Origin: Salipiger thiooxidans
Lineage (GTDB): Bacteria > Pseudomonadota > Alphaproteobacteria > Rhodobacterales > Rhodobacteraceae
Reading direction: 5' to 3'
DNA: 64,000 nucleotides
NCBI RefSeq assembly: GCF_900102075.1
Contig: NZ_FNAV01000002.1
Coordinates: 62,001-126,000, forward strand
Shown here: positions 9,068 through 18,318 of the stretch, in pieces
How positions within the stretch are numbered: the first letter of the stretch is position 1
Layout: each line of letters starts with the position of its first letter
Notes under the pieces: generated by a model
Told to the model about the DNA's origin: nothing
Seen by the model: the letters and a program-made list of their open reading frames with translations, nothing else
Databases searched by the model: none
Program-made: the position numbers and the translations under genes

Positions 9068-9970
9068 ATGATCCTGCAACGCCGCCTTCTTCCCGACATG
9101 CGCATCCTGCAGACCTTCGAGCTGGCGGCGCGGCACGGCAACTTCACCCGCGCGGGCGAAGAGCTCGCCCTCACACAAAGCGCCGTCAGCCGCCAGATCC
9201 GTGATCTCGAGGAGTAGCTCGGCAAACCGCTCTTCGAGAGACTGCGCGGGCGGGTGGTGCTCACGCGCGCGGGCGAGGACCTGCTGCCCGAGGTGCAGCG
9301 GCTTCTGCGCATAGCCGAGCGGACCATGCGCCATGCCACCGCGGGCGCCGCGGGCGAGACGGTGCTGTCTGTGAACGCCCTGCCGAGCTTTGCGCAGCGC
9401 TGGCTGGTGCCGCGGCTGGCGGGGTACCTCGCGCAGCATCCGGGGCTGCGGCTGGACCTGTCGACCCGCAGCGGGATCTTCGACTTCGACGAGGTGCAGT
9501 GCGATCTTGCGATCCACTACGGCCAGCCGATCTGGCCGGGCGGCAGCTGCACCTATCTCTGCTCCGAGATCGTGGTGCCGGTCGCGGGTGCCGCCCTGCC
9601 TGCCGTGACCCGCGCCGAGGCGCTGGCCGAGCGCCCCAAGATCCACCTCGCCGAGCGCCCGGCGCTCTGGTCCGAGTGGTTCGGGCGGCAGGGGGTCGAG
9701 CTCGAGAACGCCAACGAGGGCCACTGGGTGGACGAGATCGCGCTTGCCATCGAGACGGTGCGCGCGGGGCTCGGTTACGCTTTGCTGCCGCTCTACCTCA
9801 TCGAGCAGGAGCTGGCGGCGGGCACGCTCCGGGTGGCGCTCGACGCGCCCTTCTCGACCGACATGGCCTATTATATCGTGACCCCCGAGGGCCGCGCCGA
9901 CGGCGCCGCGGGCTTCCGCGACTGGCTGATCGGTCAGGTGTCGTTCCGGCCGCTGGCGCGCGGCGCCTAG
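9068..9970 (+). pseudogene. LysR-family transcriptional regulator interrupted by an in-frame TAG at codon 50
   Basis: From ATG 9068 the frame encodes a typical LysR helix-turn-helix (LQTFELAARHGNFTRAGEEL, then LTQSAVSRQIRDLEE). It meets TAG at 9215-9217 and continues in the same frame with LGKPLFERLRGRVVLTRAG and a complete effector domain to 9970. LysR proteins normally read IRDLEEQLG here, so a single CAG-to-TAG change explains the stop. Everything else (300 codons in all) looks intact, implying a recent mutation, an amber-suppressed codon or a sequencing error. Its stop codon overlaps the convergent TRAP permease stop within CTAG. It probably controlled the divergent amaB-like gene. Confidence 0.85.
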
Positions 9971-11247
9971 GTCAGCAGCAGCACCAGCCCCGGGAAGGCG
10001 GTGAGCAGCGCCACCCGCAGCACGTCCATCGCCACGAAGGGCATCAGGCCGCTGAAGATCGTGCTCAACCGTACCTCCGGCACCACCGAGCGCAGCACGA
10101 AGGCGTTCATGCCCACCGGCGGCGTGATGTAGGAGATCTCGGTCACCATGACGACGAAGATGCCGAACCAGATCAGGTCGATGCCCTGCGCCGCCACGAT
10201 GGGGTAGAACACCGGCACGGTGAGCATGATCATCGACAGGCTTTCCAGCACGCAACCCAGCACGAGGTAGATGCAGAGCATCACGAGGATGGTCATCATC
10301 GGCGTGTCGCCGAAGACCGCCAGCGCCGCCTGGATGTCGCGGGTCATGCCCGACATGTTGACGTAGTTGGTGAAGGTGAGCGCGCCGAAAAGGATGAAGA
10401 ACATCATCGAGGTGGTCTTCATGGTGTCGTAGAGCACCGCGATCATCTTCTCGCGGCTGAACCGTCCCGAGAGCAGCACCAGCAGGAAGGCGCCCCCTGC
10501 CCCCATGCCCGCGCTCTCGGTCGGGGTGAAGACGCCGAGGTAGATCCCGCCCATCACGAAGACGAAGAGCAGGAGCGCCCCGGCGGTGCCCCTCAGCGCC
10601 AGGAAGCGGTCGCGCAGCGGCAGCTTCGGCTCGACCGGCAGGTCGATCTTCTGCGTGGCGAGCGAGATGCGCACGGCGATGGCATAACCGATGATGCCGA
10701 TGATCCCCGGGACGAGCCCGGCGAGGAACAGCCTGCCGATGTCCTGCTGCGTCATGATCCCGTAGAACACGAGGATCACCGAAGGCGGGATGAGGATGCC
10801 CAGCGTGCCTCCGGCGGCGATGGAGGCGGTCGACAGCCGGTCGGGATAGCCGAAGCGCCGCATCGAGGGCAACGCGATGCGGGTCATGGTGGCCGCCGTC
10901 GCCATCGACGAACCGCAGACCGAACTGAAGGCGCCGCAGGCGATGACCGTCGCGGTGGCGAGCCCGCCCTTGCGGTGCCGCAGCCAGGCGTAGGCGGAAT
11001 TGTAGAGTTCTTCCGCGATGCCGGACTGCACCACGAAATTGCCCATCATCAGGAACAGCGGCAGCACCGAGAGCGAGTAGTCGCGCCCGTTGTCGAAGAA
11101 GGCCGAGCCCAGCAGCGACAGCGCCGGGGTCCAGCCGATGATCGAGGCCACGCCCACGAGCCCCACCCCTGCGAGCGCCATCGAAATCGGCACGCCCACG
11201 AGAAGCAGCACGCCGAGGATGGCCATGCCGACCGGCCAGCTTTCCAT
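9967..11247 (-). CDS. TRAP transporter large permease subunit (DctM family)
   Basis: The 426-residue hydrophobic protein has about a dozen membrane segments. The DctM signatures GGTLGILIPPSVILVFYG and FTPTESAGMGA are both present. It is the ion-coupled translocation subunit of a tripartite ATP-independent periplasmic transporter that imports organic acids or related solutes. It begins 4 bases after the small subunit, forming the operon dctP-dctQ-dctM read leftward. The stop codon overlaps that of the convergent lysR pseudogene by four bases. The substrate cannot be assigned from sequence. Confidence 0.93.
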   Translation of the reverse strand: MESWPVGMAILGVLLLVGVPISMALAGVGLVGVASIIGWTPALSLLGSAFFDNGRDYSLSVLPLFLMMGNFVVQSGIAEELYNSAYAWLRHRKGGLATATVIACGAFSSVCGSSMATAATMTRIALPSMRRFGYPDRLSTASIAAGGTLGILIPPSVILVFYGIMTQQDIGRLFLAGLVPGIIGIIGYAIAVRISLATQKIDLPVEPKLPLRDRFLALRGTAGALLLFVFVMGGIYLGVFTPTESAGMGAGGAFLLVLLSGRFSREKMIAVLYDTMKTTSMMFFILFGALTFTNYVNMSGMTRDIQAALAVFGDTPMMTILVMLCIYLVLGCVLESLSMIMLTVPVFYPIVAAQGIDLIWFGIFVVMVTEISYITPPVGMNAFVLRSVVPEVRLSTIFSGLMPFVAMDVLRVALLTAFPGLVLLLT

Positions 11248-11251
11248 GATG

Positions 11252-11761
11252 TCAGTGTCCTTTCAGGTGCCGGGCCAGTGCGATGGCCGGAACGGCGGCG
11301 GTCAGCAGGGCTCCGACGCCGGTGCAGACCGCGCAGAAATAGCCCAGCGGCGCGATCGGAATGGCGAGCGTGGTGGTGGTGCCGCCGTAGCCTCCGATCT
11401 GGGACGCGTAGACCCAGACCCGCCACGCCACGACCGCCAGCACCACCGCCGAGAACAGCCCCGCCGCCGCCAGCCGCCAGGGCTGCGCCGCGCGCGGCAG
11501 GCGGTCGGTGACAAGGTCGACGGTCACATGCTCGTCCGCCAGCGCCACCGCTGGCAGGCCGAGGAAGACCACCGCCGCCAGCAGCAGCTCGGTAAGCTCG
11601 GTCGCCCCGCGCAGCGGGGCGTTGAAAAGGTAGCGCCCGATCACGTCGGTGACGGTCATCCCCATCAGCGCCATGAGCAGGATGCCCCCGAGCACGGCCA
11701 GCGCCGCGCGCAGCCCGAAGGCGCCGCGCGGCGGGGGCGCGTCGGGCGTCGCCTCGGACAT
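11252..11761 (-). CDS. TRAP transporter small permease subunit (DctQ family)
   Basis: The protein has 169 residues with four predicted membrane segments at about residues 12-35, 47-70, 93-113 and 130-152. The motif MTVTDVIGRYLFNAPLRGATELTELL is typical of DctQ: an aspartate and arginine near the first helix end, then the glutamate-rich second helix. Its start codon shares one base with the stop of the binding-protein gene (TAATG), which suggests translational coupling. It pairs with the DctM-like subunit encoded next. (The motif spans residues 31 to 56; key parts are DVIGRYLFN and TELTELL.). Confidence 0.9.
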   Translation of the reverse strand: MSEATPDAPPPRGAFGLRAALAVLGGILLMALMGMTVTDVIGRYLFNAPLRGATELTELLLAAVVFLGLPAVALADEHVTVDLVTDRLPRAAQPWRLAAAGLFSAVVLAVVAWRVWVYASQIGGYGGTTTTLAIPIAPLGYFCAVCTGVGALLTAAVPAIALARHLKGH

Positions 11762-12771
11762 TACTCCGCGGCTTCCCTGGCGATCTCGGACTTCAGCATC
11801 TCAAACGCCGCCTGCGCGTCGATGCCGGTCTCGGCGGCCTCGTCGAGCTTGGCCTGCACCAGCGGCGACAGCGCGTCTTCCCAGGCCGCAAGCTGCGCCT
11901 CGGTGGCGGGGGTGATGGTGATCTCGCCCTCCATGGCAGCCTTGCCCGCAGCGTCGGCGGCATCCCACATCCGGCCGGCCATGCGCGCCAGCGCCTCGCC
12001 GGCGACGGTGTCGATGGCGTCCTGTTGCTCGGGGTCGAGGCTGTCCCACTTTGCCTTGTTCATCACGATGTAGAACGAGGTGTTGTAGAGCCCGCCGGGC
12101 ACCGAGATCGCCTCGTCGAGCTGCGGGATCAGCTTGAAGAAGTTCACCGACTCGTAGGGGAAGAGAATGCCGTCCGCGACGCCCTGGCTCAGCAGCTCGT
12201 AGGCCTTGGAGGACGGGCCTTCGACCGGCACCGCGCCAAGCGCCGTCGCGACCTCGTGCACGATGCCGCCACCCACGCGCAGCTTCACGCCGTCGAGCAC
12301 CTCGGGCGAGGCGACGTCGCCGGATTTCAGGAAGACCTCGCCCGGTCCGTGGCTGAACACCGAGAGCACGTGGACGTCGTCATATTCGCCCGCGTCGCGC
12401 AGCATCTGGTCGAAGACGCGCCAGTAGGCCACCGAGATGTCCTCGGCGCTGTCGCCCAGGAAGGGCAGCTCGACGATGTTGGTGGTCTTGAAGCGGCCGG
12501 GGTTGTAGCCCTGCACGCCGAAGGTGATGTCGGCGACACCGTTCACCGCGAAATCGAAATGCGCCTGCGGCGGTCCGAGCGGCGCGGGCAGGATGGTGGC
12601 GGTGACCTCGCCGCCGGTGGCCTCGGCGATCTGTTCTGTCATCGGCACGATGAGCTCACTGACCAGCGGGTGCGACGGCGGCAGCCAGTTGGCGACGGTC
12701 AGCACGGTCTGGGCCTGTGCGGCCCCGGCCAGGCAGAGCCCCAGGGCGGTGGCGGTCAGCAGTTGTTTCAT
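11761..12771 (-). CDS. TRAP transporter substrate-binding protein (DctP family)
   Basis: The start was placed at 12771 (MKQLLTATALGLCLAGAAQA), which gives a classic signal peptide with an AQA cleavage site. An upstream in-frame ATG at 12849 would bury it. The mature protein of about 316 residues has the DctP fold features, including LRVGGGIVHEVATALGAVPV, the segment containing the usual carboxylate-binding arginine, and FPYESVNFFKLIPQLDEAIS. It captures the solute in the periplasm and delivers it to the DctQM permease. It is the first gene of the three-gene operon. The ligand is unknown. Confidence 0.92.
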   Translation of the reverse strand: MKQLLTATALGLCLAGAAQAQTVLTVANWLPPSHPLVSELIVPMTEQIAEATGGEVTATILPAPLGPPQAHFDFAVNGVADITFGVQGYNPGRFKTTNIVELPFLGDSAEDISVAYWRVFDQMLRDAGEYDDVHVLSVFSHGPGEVFLKSGDVASPEVLDGVKLRVGGGIVHEVATALGAVPVEGPSSKAYELLSQGVADGILFPYESVNFFKLIPQLDEAISVPGGLYNTSFYIVMNKAKWDSLDPEQQDAIDTVAGEALARMAGRMWDAADAAGKAAMEGEITITPATEAQLAAWEDALSPLVQAKLDEAAETGIDAQAAFEMLKSEIAREAAE

Positions 12772-12934
12772 GGTCCTGTCCCTGTCGGTTGTGCTCCGGG
12801 CGTCAGGGCCTCGCCGCGTCGGATGCGGGGGCGTCTCCCGGTGGTTCATCTGTTCTGCAAAGCGGCGGCGGGCGCAAGGGCCCGGACGGCATTTCCGGAC
12901 GCGGGCGCCGGAGTGTGACCGGCGCGCGGGCAGC

Positions 12935-14356
12935 TCAGGCCGTGGCCTCGCGCCAGAACACCGGGGTGAGCAGAACCATGACCGTCAGGATCTCGAGCCT
13001 CCCGAGGTACATGCCGAAGAGCAGCAGCAGCTTCACCGTGTCGCTGAGCGTGGCGAAGTTGCCCGCGGGCCCGATGGTGGCCCCCACGCCCGGGCCGACG
13101 TTCGCCAGCGCCGTCAGCGCTCCGCTGGTCGCGGTCGAGAAATCGAGCCCCAGGAGCGACAGGATCCCCGCGAGCCCGAGGAAGGTCGCCATGTAGATCG
13201 CGAAGAACGAGATCACCCCGGCCAGAACGTCCGGCCCGATCGGCTTGCCCTCGTAGCGGATCGACTGCACCACGTGCGGCGACCAGATCACCCGCAGCTG
13301 CATCAGCGTGGCGCGGGCGAAGACGATCCAGCGCATGCCCTTGGCCCCGCCCGCGGTCGAGCCGGTGCAGCCCCCCACCGCGGTCAGCGCGAAGAAGGCC
13401 ACCGCTGCGGGCGGGCCCCAGGCGGTGTAGTCGGTGGTGGCGTAGCCGGTCGTGGTCACGACCGAGACCACGTTGAAGGCCACCAGCCGCAGCGCGTCCC
13501 ACACACCGTAGTCGCTGGTGAGCACCAGCCACGCGGACAGGAACAGGATCGTCACGGTCAGGGTGATGAGCATCGCCTCCACCTGCTCGCTGCGGAACCG
13601 CCGCTGGCTCACGCCGCGGATGTACCAGGCGAAGGGCACCGCGCCCGCCAGCATGAAGAAGGTGCAGGCCCAGTGCAGGAAGGCACTGTCGAAATGCCCG
13701 AACGAGGCGTCATAGCCCGAGTAGCCCCCGGTCGACAGCGTGGTCATGGCGTGGGTGATGGCATCGAAGACGCTCATCCCGCCCACGAGGTAGACCACCG
13801 CGCAGACGAGGATCAGCGTCACGTAGATCTCGAGCGTCGCCATGGCGAAGCTCGCGGCGTTGCGCATCTCCTTCTCGCCCTTGTCCGAGCTCTCGGTGCG
13901 GAAGAGCTGCATGCCGCCGATGCGCAGGATCGGCAGCAGCGCGATGCCGGTGACGATGAAGCCCACACCTCCCACCGCCTGCAGGAGCGCCCGCCACAGG
14001 ATCACCCCGCGCGGCGTCTGGTCGAGCCCGCTCATCACCGTCGAGCCGGTGGTGGTGATCCCCGACATCGCCTCGAAGAGCGCATCGACCGGCGCAAGCT
14101 GCCACATCCAGAGCGGGATGGCGCCCGCCACGGCGGCCACGAACCAGGTCGAAGCGGTGAGAACGAAGGCATGCAGGTGCCGCAGCCCGTCGCGCGAGGG
14201 GGTGGCGGCGATGCTGATCAGCGCACCGGCCAGCCCGGTCAGCGCCGCGGCCAGTCCGAAGACCTCGGCGGTATCGGGAAACACCAGCGCATCCACCGCC
14301 ATCAGGGCAGCGAAGAAGACCAGCGTCAGGCCGTTGATGAAGACGACAAAGCTCAT
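12935..14356 (-). CDS. TrkH-family potassium uptake protein
   Basis: The 473-residue membrane protein starts at 14356 (MSFVVFINGLTLVFF); a possible earlier ATG at 14440 would add 28 non-conserved residues. Four pore-loop repeats typical of the KtrB/TrkH superfamily are visible: GITTTGSTVMSGLD, TTLSTGGYSGYD, TTGYATTDY and NVGPGVGATIGPAGN. TrkH forms the K+-translocating channel and normally needs the NAD-binding TrkA subunit, which is not in this window. The gene stands alone between the TRAP operon and trpB. Confidence 0.92.
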   Translation of the reverse strand: MSFVVFINGLTLVFFAALMAVDALVFPDTAEVFGLAAALTGLAGALISIAATPSRDGLRHLHAFVLTASTWFVAAVAGAIPLWMWQLAPVDALFEAMSGITTTGSTVMSGLDQTPRGVILWRALLQAVGGVGFIVTGIALLPILRIGGMQLFRTESSDKGEKEMRNAASFAMATLEIYVTLILVCAVVYLVGGMSVFDAITHAMTTLSTGGYSGYDASFGHFDSAFLHWACTFFMLAGAVPFAWYIRGVSQRRFRSEQVEAMLITLTVTILFLSAWLVLTSDYGVWDALRLVAFNVVSVVTTTGYATTDYTAWGPPAAVAFFALTAVGGCTGSTAGGAKGMRWIVFARATLMQLRVIWSPHVVQSIRYEGKPIGPDVLAGVISFFAIYMATFLGLAGILSLLGLDFSTATSGALTALANVGPGVGATIGPAGNFATLSDTVKLLLLFGMYLGRLEILTVMVLLTPVFWREATA

Positions 14357-14533
14357 GCGGGATCCGTGGAGCGTCACCGGAGGCCGGACGGCCCGGCCCG
14401 CCCGGTTGCCAGCAAAACCCCAAGGCGTCGCCGGCTGCAACCCCCTGCGTGTCGCAGGAGTGGCAAGGCGGGACCGGCCGCAACGCCCCGCCCCTCCTGG
14501 CGCCGCGCGATCAGGCGCGGCGCGGGGCCCGTG

Positions 14534-15760
14534 TCAGGCGAGATCCTGGCCCAGGTGCTTGGCCACCGCGAAGATGTCTTTGTCGCCGCGACCGCACATG
14601 TTCATGACGATGATGTGGTCCCTGGGCAGGGTCGGCGCGATCTTCATCACGTGGGCCAGCGCGTGGCTGGGCTCGAGCGCGGGGATGATGCCCTCGGTCC
14701 GGCACGAGAACTGGAACGCCTCCAGCGCCTCCTTGTCGGTGATCGAGACATATTCCGCGCGGCCGGTGTCGTGCAGCCAGGCATGCTCGGGCCCGATGCC
14801 CGGGTAGTCGAGACCGGCCGAGATCGAGAAGCCCTCCAGGATCTGGCCGTCGTCGTCCTGCAGCAGGTAGGTGCGGTTGCCGTGCAGCACCCCCGGACGC
14901 CCGCCGGTGAGCGAGGCGCAGTGCTCCATCTTCTCGTCCACGCCCTTGCCGCCGGCCTCGACGCCGATGATCTTCACCGACGGGTCGTCGAGGAACGGGT
15001 AGAACAGCCCCATGGCGTTGGAGCCGCCGCCGATGGCCGCGACCACGCTGTCGGGAAGACGGCCCTCGCCCTCCTGCTCGGGAAGCTGCCAGCGCACCTC
15101 CTTGCCGATGATCGCCTGGAAGTCGCGGACCATGGCCGGATAGGGGTGCGGACCGGCGACGGTGCCGATGCAGTAGAAGGTGTCGCGCACGTTGGTCACC
15201 CAGTCGCGCAGCGCGTCGTTCATCGCGTCCTTGAGCGTGCCGCGACCCGAAGTCACCGGCACCACCTCGGCGCCCAGAAGGCGCATGCGGAACACGTTGG
15301 GCTGCTGGCGCTCGACGTCATGGGCGCCCATGTAGACGACGCATTTCAACCCGAACTTGGCGCAGACGGTGGCGGTGGCCACGCCATGCTGGCCGGCGCC
15401 GGTCTCGGCGATGATCCGGGTCTTGCCCATGCGGCGGGCAAGGATGATCTGGCCCAGCACATTGTTGATCTTGTGCGCGCCGGTGTGGTTCAGCTCGTCG
15501 CGCTTGAGATAGATCTTGGCGCCGCCCAGCTCCTCGGTCATGCGCTCGGCGAAATAGAGCGGCGACGGCCGGCCGACGTAGTGCTTCCACAGGTCGTCCA
15601 TCTCGGCCCAGAAGCTCGCGTCGGTCTTGGCGCGCTCGTACTCGGCCTCGAGATCGAGGATCAGCGGCATCAGCGTCTCGGACACGAAGCGTCCACCGTA
15701 AATGCCGAAACGGCCCTTCTCGTCGGGGCCGTTCATGAAGGAATTGAACAGATCGTCCAT
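14534..15760 (-). CDS. trpB: Tryptophan synthase beta chain
   Basis: This 408-residue protein opens with [20 protein letters not shown] and contains the PLP-lysine motif [29 protein letters not shown] and the phosphate-binding GGGSNAMG. It catalyses the last step of tryptophan synthesis, joining indole and serine in complex with TrpA. No trpA lies next to it in this window; the neighbours are trkH and an FMN reductase. No leader peptide or attenuator was recognised upstream. Confidence 0.97.
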   Translation of the reverse strand: MDDLFNSFMNGPDEKGRFGIYGGRFVSETLMPLILDLEAEYERAKTDASFWAEMDDLWKHYVGRPSPLYFAERMTEELGGAKIYLKRDELNHTGAHKINNVLGQIILARRMGKTRIIAETGAGQHGVATATVCAKFGLKCVVYMGAHDVERQQPNVFRMRLLGAEVVPVTSGRGTLKDAMNDALRDWVTNVRDTFYCIGTVAGPHPYPAMVRDFQAIIGKEVRWQLPEQEGEGRLPDSVVAAIGGGSNAMGLFYPFLDDPSVKIIGVEAGGKGVDEKMEHCASLTGGRPGVLHGNRTYLLQDDDGQILEGFSISAGLDYPGIGPEHAWLHDTGRAEYVSITDKEALEAFQFSCRTEGIIPALEPSHALAHVMKIAPTLPRDHIIVMNMCGRGDKDIFAVAKHLGQDLA

Positions 15761-15886
15761 CGCGCCTCTCCGTCTCGCAGTTGGTCTTCTCTACGGCAAG
15801 GACCCGCCCCTTGACCAGCCCCGCCTGCCCCGAACCCCGCAAATACTGCGCCCATGTTCCCCACACCCCGCCCGCCCCGGCAGACG

Positions 15887-15959
15887 CGCGACCCGCCCCT
15901 TCATCTTGCCGGGAAACTCCGGGGGAGTCGCGCAGCGCGCGACGGGGGCAGCGCCCCCT
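15887..15959 (+). repeat. Interspersed repeat, CTTCATCTTGCC-type (copy 2, left arm of a facing pair)
   Basis: The core at 15899-15910 is followed by GGGAAACTCCGGGGGAG, then a GTCGCGC-GCGCGAC hairpin and GGGGGCAGCGCCCCC. Bases 15887-15912 are exactly the reverse complement of 16066-16091. Confidence 0.8.
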
Positions 15960-16023
15960 GCTCCCGCGGTTTCTTCATTGCGGTCGGGCTTTTGTCCCGA
16001 GCCACCAGCCAGTCCCGCGACCG

Positions 16024-16091
16024 GAGGGGGCTCTGCCCCCGCCCTTCGGGCCCCCCGGAGTTTATCCGGCAAGATGAAGGGGCGGGTCGCG
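16024..16091 (-). repeat. Interspersed repeat, CTTCATCTTGCC-type (copy 3, right arm of a facing pair)
   Basis: This reverse-orientation copy reads GGGGGCTCTGCCCCC, CCCCCCGGAGTTTATCC and GGCAAGATGAAG. Its last 26 bases mirror the left arm perfectly. Confidence 0.8.
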
Positions 16092-16272
16092 CCCGGTTCT
16101 CAACGTCACGCAAGTGCTGCCGGTTGGATCCACAGGTCCTGCTGGATGCCGGAGGCGTCAGGCCGGCCAGGGGGGGGGCGGAGCCCGCAAGGGCGACTTG
16201 ACCTGCGCGGCCGGAAGGCCGCTCCGCCAGAGAGGGGCAGCGGCCGGAGGCGGTCGCCCCGCTTTGCCAGCC

Positions 16273-16824
16273 TCAGGCGTCGTGTGCCGAGATCGACTGT
16301 GCGAAGCCCGCGACGAACTCGGCGAGGCGCTGGCGGGTCTTTTCGTCCACCAGCCGGCCGTCTTCGTCGAAGAGCCCGCTTGCCTTCGAGATCATCAGCC
16401 GCCCTTCGAACCAGGGTCGCGCGCCCAGCGTGCGGAGGACGGGGAGCCAGGCATTCTGCGACAGGATCGTGCCGAATCCCCCCGGCGAGGCGCCGATCAG
16501 GGCCACCGGCTTGCCGGCGAAGAGCTTTGCGCCCTCGCCCGAGCCGATCCAGTCGATGGCGTTCTTGAACACACCCGGCAGCGAGTTGTTGTATTCCGGC
16601 GTGACCATCAGCAGCCCGTCCGCCGCCGACAGGGCCTCGCGCAGGGCACGCACCGTCTCGGGCGTGCCCTCGGCCTCGAGATCGGCGTCGTAGAGCGGCA
16701 CGCCGTGGATGGTGCGGGCGTCGATCGTGACGCCGGCCGGGACGAGGTCCGACGCCGCGTACAGCACCCCGGTGTTGAAGGATTTGCGCCGGAGGCTGCC
16801 CGACAACCCGAGGATGCTGGTCAT
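16273..16824 (-). CDS. NADPH-dependent FMN reductase family protein
   Basis: The 183-residue flavodoxin-like protein starts at 16824 (MTSILGLSGSLRRKSFN). GSLRRKSFN is the FMN-phosphate loop, and TPEYNNSLPGVFKNAIDW is the second conserved flavin-binding motif of the YieF/ChrR/NQO-like family. A start 8 residues earlier (16848) is possible but less like the family. Such proteins reduce FMN, quinones or chromate with NADPH in the cytoplasm. It lies downstream of the MATE exporter on the same strand, 42 bases away, and could be co-transcribed. Confidence 0.9.
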   Translation of the reverse strand: MTSILGLSGSLRRKSFNTGVLYAASDLVPAGVTIDARTIHGVPLYDADLEAEGTPETVRALREALSAADGLLMVTPEYNNSLPGVFKNAIDWIGSGEGAKLFAGKPVALIGASPGGFGTILSQNAWLPVLRTLGARPWFEGRLMISKASGLFDEDGRLVDEKTRQRLAEFVAGFAQSISAHDA

Positions 16825-16866
16825 GAAGAGGTCTCCCGTCCCTGTCACCTGTCCCGTGCCGCAGAG

Positions 16867-18216
16867 CTAGGCCGCGCGGCCCGCGGGACCACCCTTCCCG
16901 GCCCCTGCCGCCCGCTCCAGCGCCGGGTAGCGCAGCGCCAGCGTCAGCCCCCGGGTCACGAAGCAGATCTGCATGGCCAGCCACAACCCGTGATTGCCGA
17001 GCGGCCCGAGCAGCAGCGCCAGCGCGGCGAAATAGACCGCCGTCGCCACGATCATCATGTTGCGCATGTCGCGCGAGCGGGTGGCGCCGATGAAGATCCC
17101 GTCGAACATGGTGAGCCCGAGCTGGGTGATCGGCGCCAGCACCATCCAGGGCAGGTAGACCCGCGCCTCGGCCCGCACCTCCGGATCGGTCGCCATGACA
17201 TCGACGAGCCACGGCCCGAAGCTCCAGAACGCCACCGCCATGACGCAGGCGATGGCAGCGGCCCAGAGGCTCGTCAGCAGCGCGCCGCGCCGGAGCTGGG
17301 TCACCTGCCCCGCCCCGAAGGCGCGGCCGACGAGGGCCTCGGCGGCGAAGGCAAAGCCGTCGAGCGCGTGGCCGGTGATCATCAGGAACTGCAGCAGCAC
17401 CTGGTTCGCGGCCAGCGTCACGTCGCCGAAGCCGCCGCCGATCAGCATGAAGGAGACGAAGACCGTCTCGAGCAGCATCGAGCGTACGAGGATGTCGCCG
17501 TTGACCGCCGCCATGCGCCTGAGCCGCACCGCGTCGAAGACCCGCGCCCAGGCCCGTGCCGCCGGCGCCCGCAGGGTCTCGCGGCAAAGCCAGAGCCCCA
17601 TGGCGAGACCGGACCATTCGGCGAGGAAGGTTGCGATGGCGACGCCGCTCACGCCCCAGCCGAGATGCAGCACGAAGAGCAGGTCGAGCCCCACGTTGAT
17701 TCCGTTCATCCAGAGCTGCAGGACGAAGACGCCTCGGGTGCGTTCCTGCGCGATGAGCCAGCCGGTGATGCCGTAGATGGCGATGGCGGCGGGCGCCGAC
17801 CAAATTCGGATGCGCATGTAGTCGCGGGCCAGCGCCTCGACCTCGGCCGAGGCGGGCGAGACCGCGAAAGCCACGGTGAAGATCAGCCATTGCGCCGCGA
17901 TCAGGAGCACCCCGCCGGCGAGCCCGATCATCAGGGCGCGGGTGAGCAGGGCGGCGACCTCGTTGCGGTCCCCCGCTCCCGCTGCCTGCGCCGTGAGCCC
18001 GACCGTGCCCATGCGCAGGAAGCCGAAGACCCAGTAGATCGCCGAGAGCACGATGGCACCGATGCCCACCGCGGCGATGGGCTCGGGCGCCGGGATCTGG
18101 CCCACGACGCCGGTGTCAACCGCGCCGAGAATCGGGATCGTCACGTTCGACAGCAGGATCGGCAGAGCGATCTTCAGGACACGGGAATGCGTGAGGGCCT
18201 GCGGCGGATGGGACAT
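16867..18216 (-). CDS. MATE-family efflux transporter
   Basis: The 449-residue integral membrane protein has twelve predicted segments in two similar halves. The N-half motif GAVDTGVVGQ and the C-half segment LGLTMFDGIFIGATRSRDMRN follow the DinF-like branch of MATE exporters, which use Na+ or H+ gradients to expel drugs or metabolites. It starts at ATG 18216, soon after a repeat copy, and runs toward the FMN reductase gene. The substrate is unknown. Confidence 0.92.
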   Translation of the reverse strand: MSHPPQALTHSRVLKIALPILLSNVTIPILGAVDTGVVGQIPAPEPIAAVGIGAIVLSAIYWVFGFLRMGTVGLTAQAAGAGDRNEVAALLTRALMIGLAGGVLLIAAQWLIFTVAFAVSPASAEVEALARDYMRIRIWSAPAAIAIYGITGWLIAQERTRGVFVLQLWMNGINVGLDLLFVLHLGWGVSGVAIATFLAEWSGLAMGLWLCRETLRAPAARAWARVFDAVRLRRMAAVNGDILVRSMLLETVFVSFMLIGGGFGDVTLAANQVLLQFLMITGHALDGFAFAAEALVGRAFGAGQVTQLRRGALLTSLWAAAIACVMAVAFWSFGPWLVDVMATDPEVRAEARVYLPWMVLAPITQLGLTMFDGIFIGATRSRDMRNMMIVATAVYFAALALLLGPLGNHGLWLAMQICFVTRGLTLALRYPALERAAGAGKGGPAGRAA

Positions 18217-18237
18217 GGGAACCTTGGTGGAGACCGG

Positions 18238-18305
18238 GAGGGGGCGCTGCCCCCGTCCGCGTGCCGCGGACTCCCCCGGAGTTTGTATGGCAAGATGAAG
18301 CGGGG
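18238..18305 (-). repeat. Interspersed repeat, CTTCATCTTGCC-type (copy 4)
   Basis: The reverse-orientation copy reads GGGGGCGCTGCCCCC, a GTCCGCG-CGCGGAC hairpin, CTCCCCCGGAGTTTG and GGCAAGATGAAG. It lies in the 102 bases between the thioesterase stop (18319) and the MATE start (18216), so it may end the thioesterase transcript. Confidence 0.8.
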
Positions 18306-18318
18306 CGTGGCGCGGGCG

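Larger units (their letters stand above)
15761..16272. other. 512-base intergenic region holding two facing repeat copies
   Basis: This gap lies between trpB and the FMN reductase, both leftward. Most of it is a roughly 205-base unit bounded by perfect 26-base inverted arms (15887-15912 and 16066-16091). Between 16092 and 16272 there are short GC hairpins such as GGCCGGAAGGCC but no convincing gene. Confidence 0.6.

Noticed and set aside
12524-15814. A 1096-codon plus-strand frame across the TrkH and TrpB region
   Set aside because: It is antisense to two clearly recognised genes and has low-complexity Arg/Gly/His composition.
16092-16272. A possible extra coding remnant ending GIQQDLWIQPAALA on the minus strand
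   Set aside because: The C-terminal peptide looks protein-like, but no start, upstream domain or ribosome site supports it, and the frame runs through known genes in the wrong phase.
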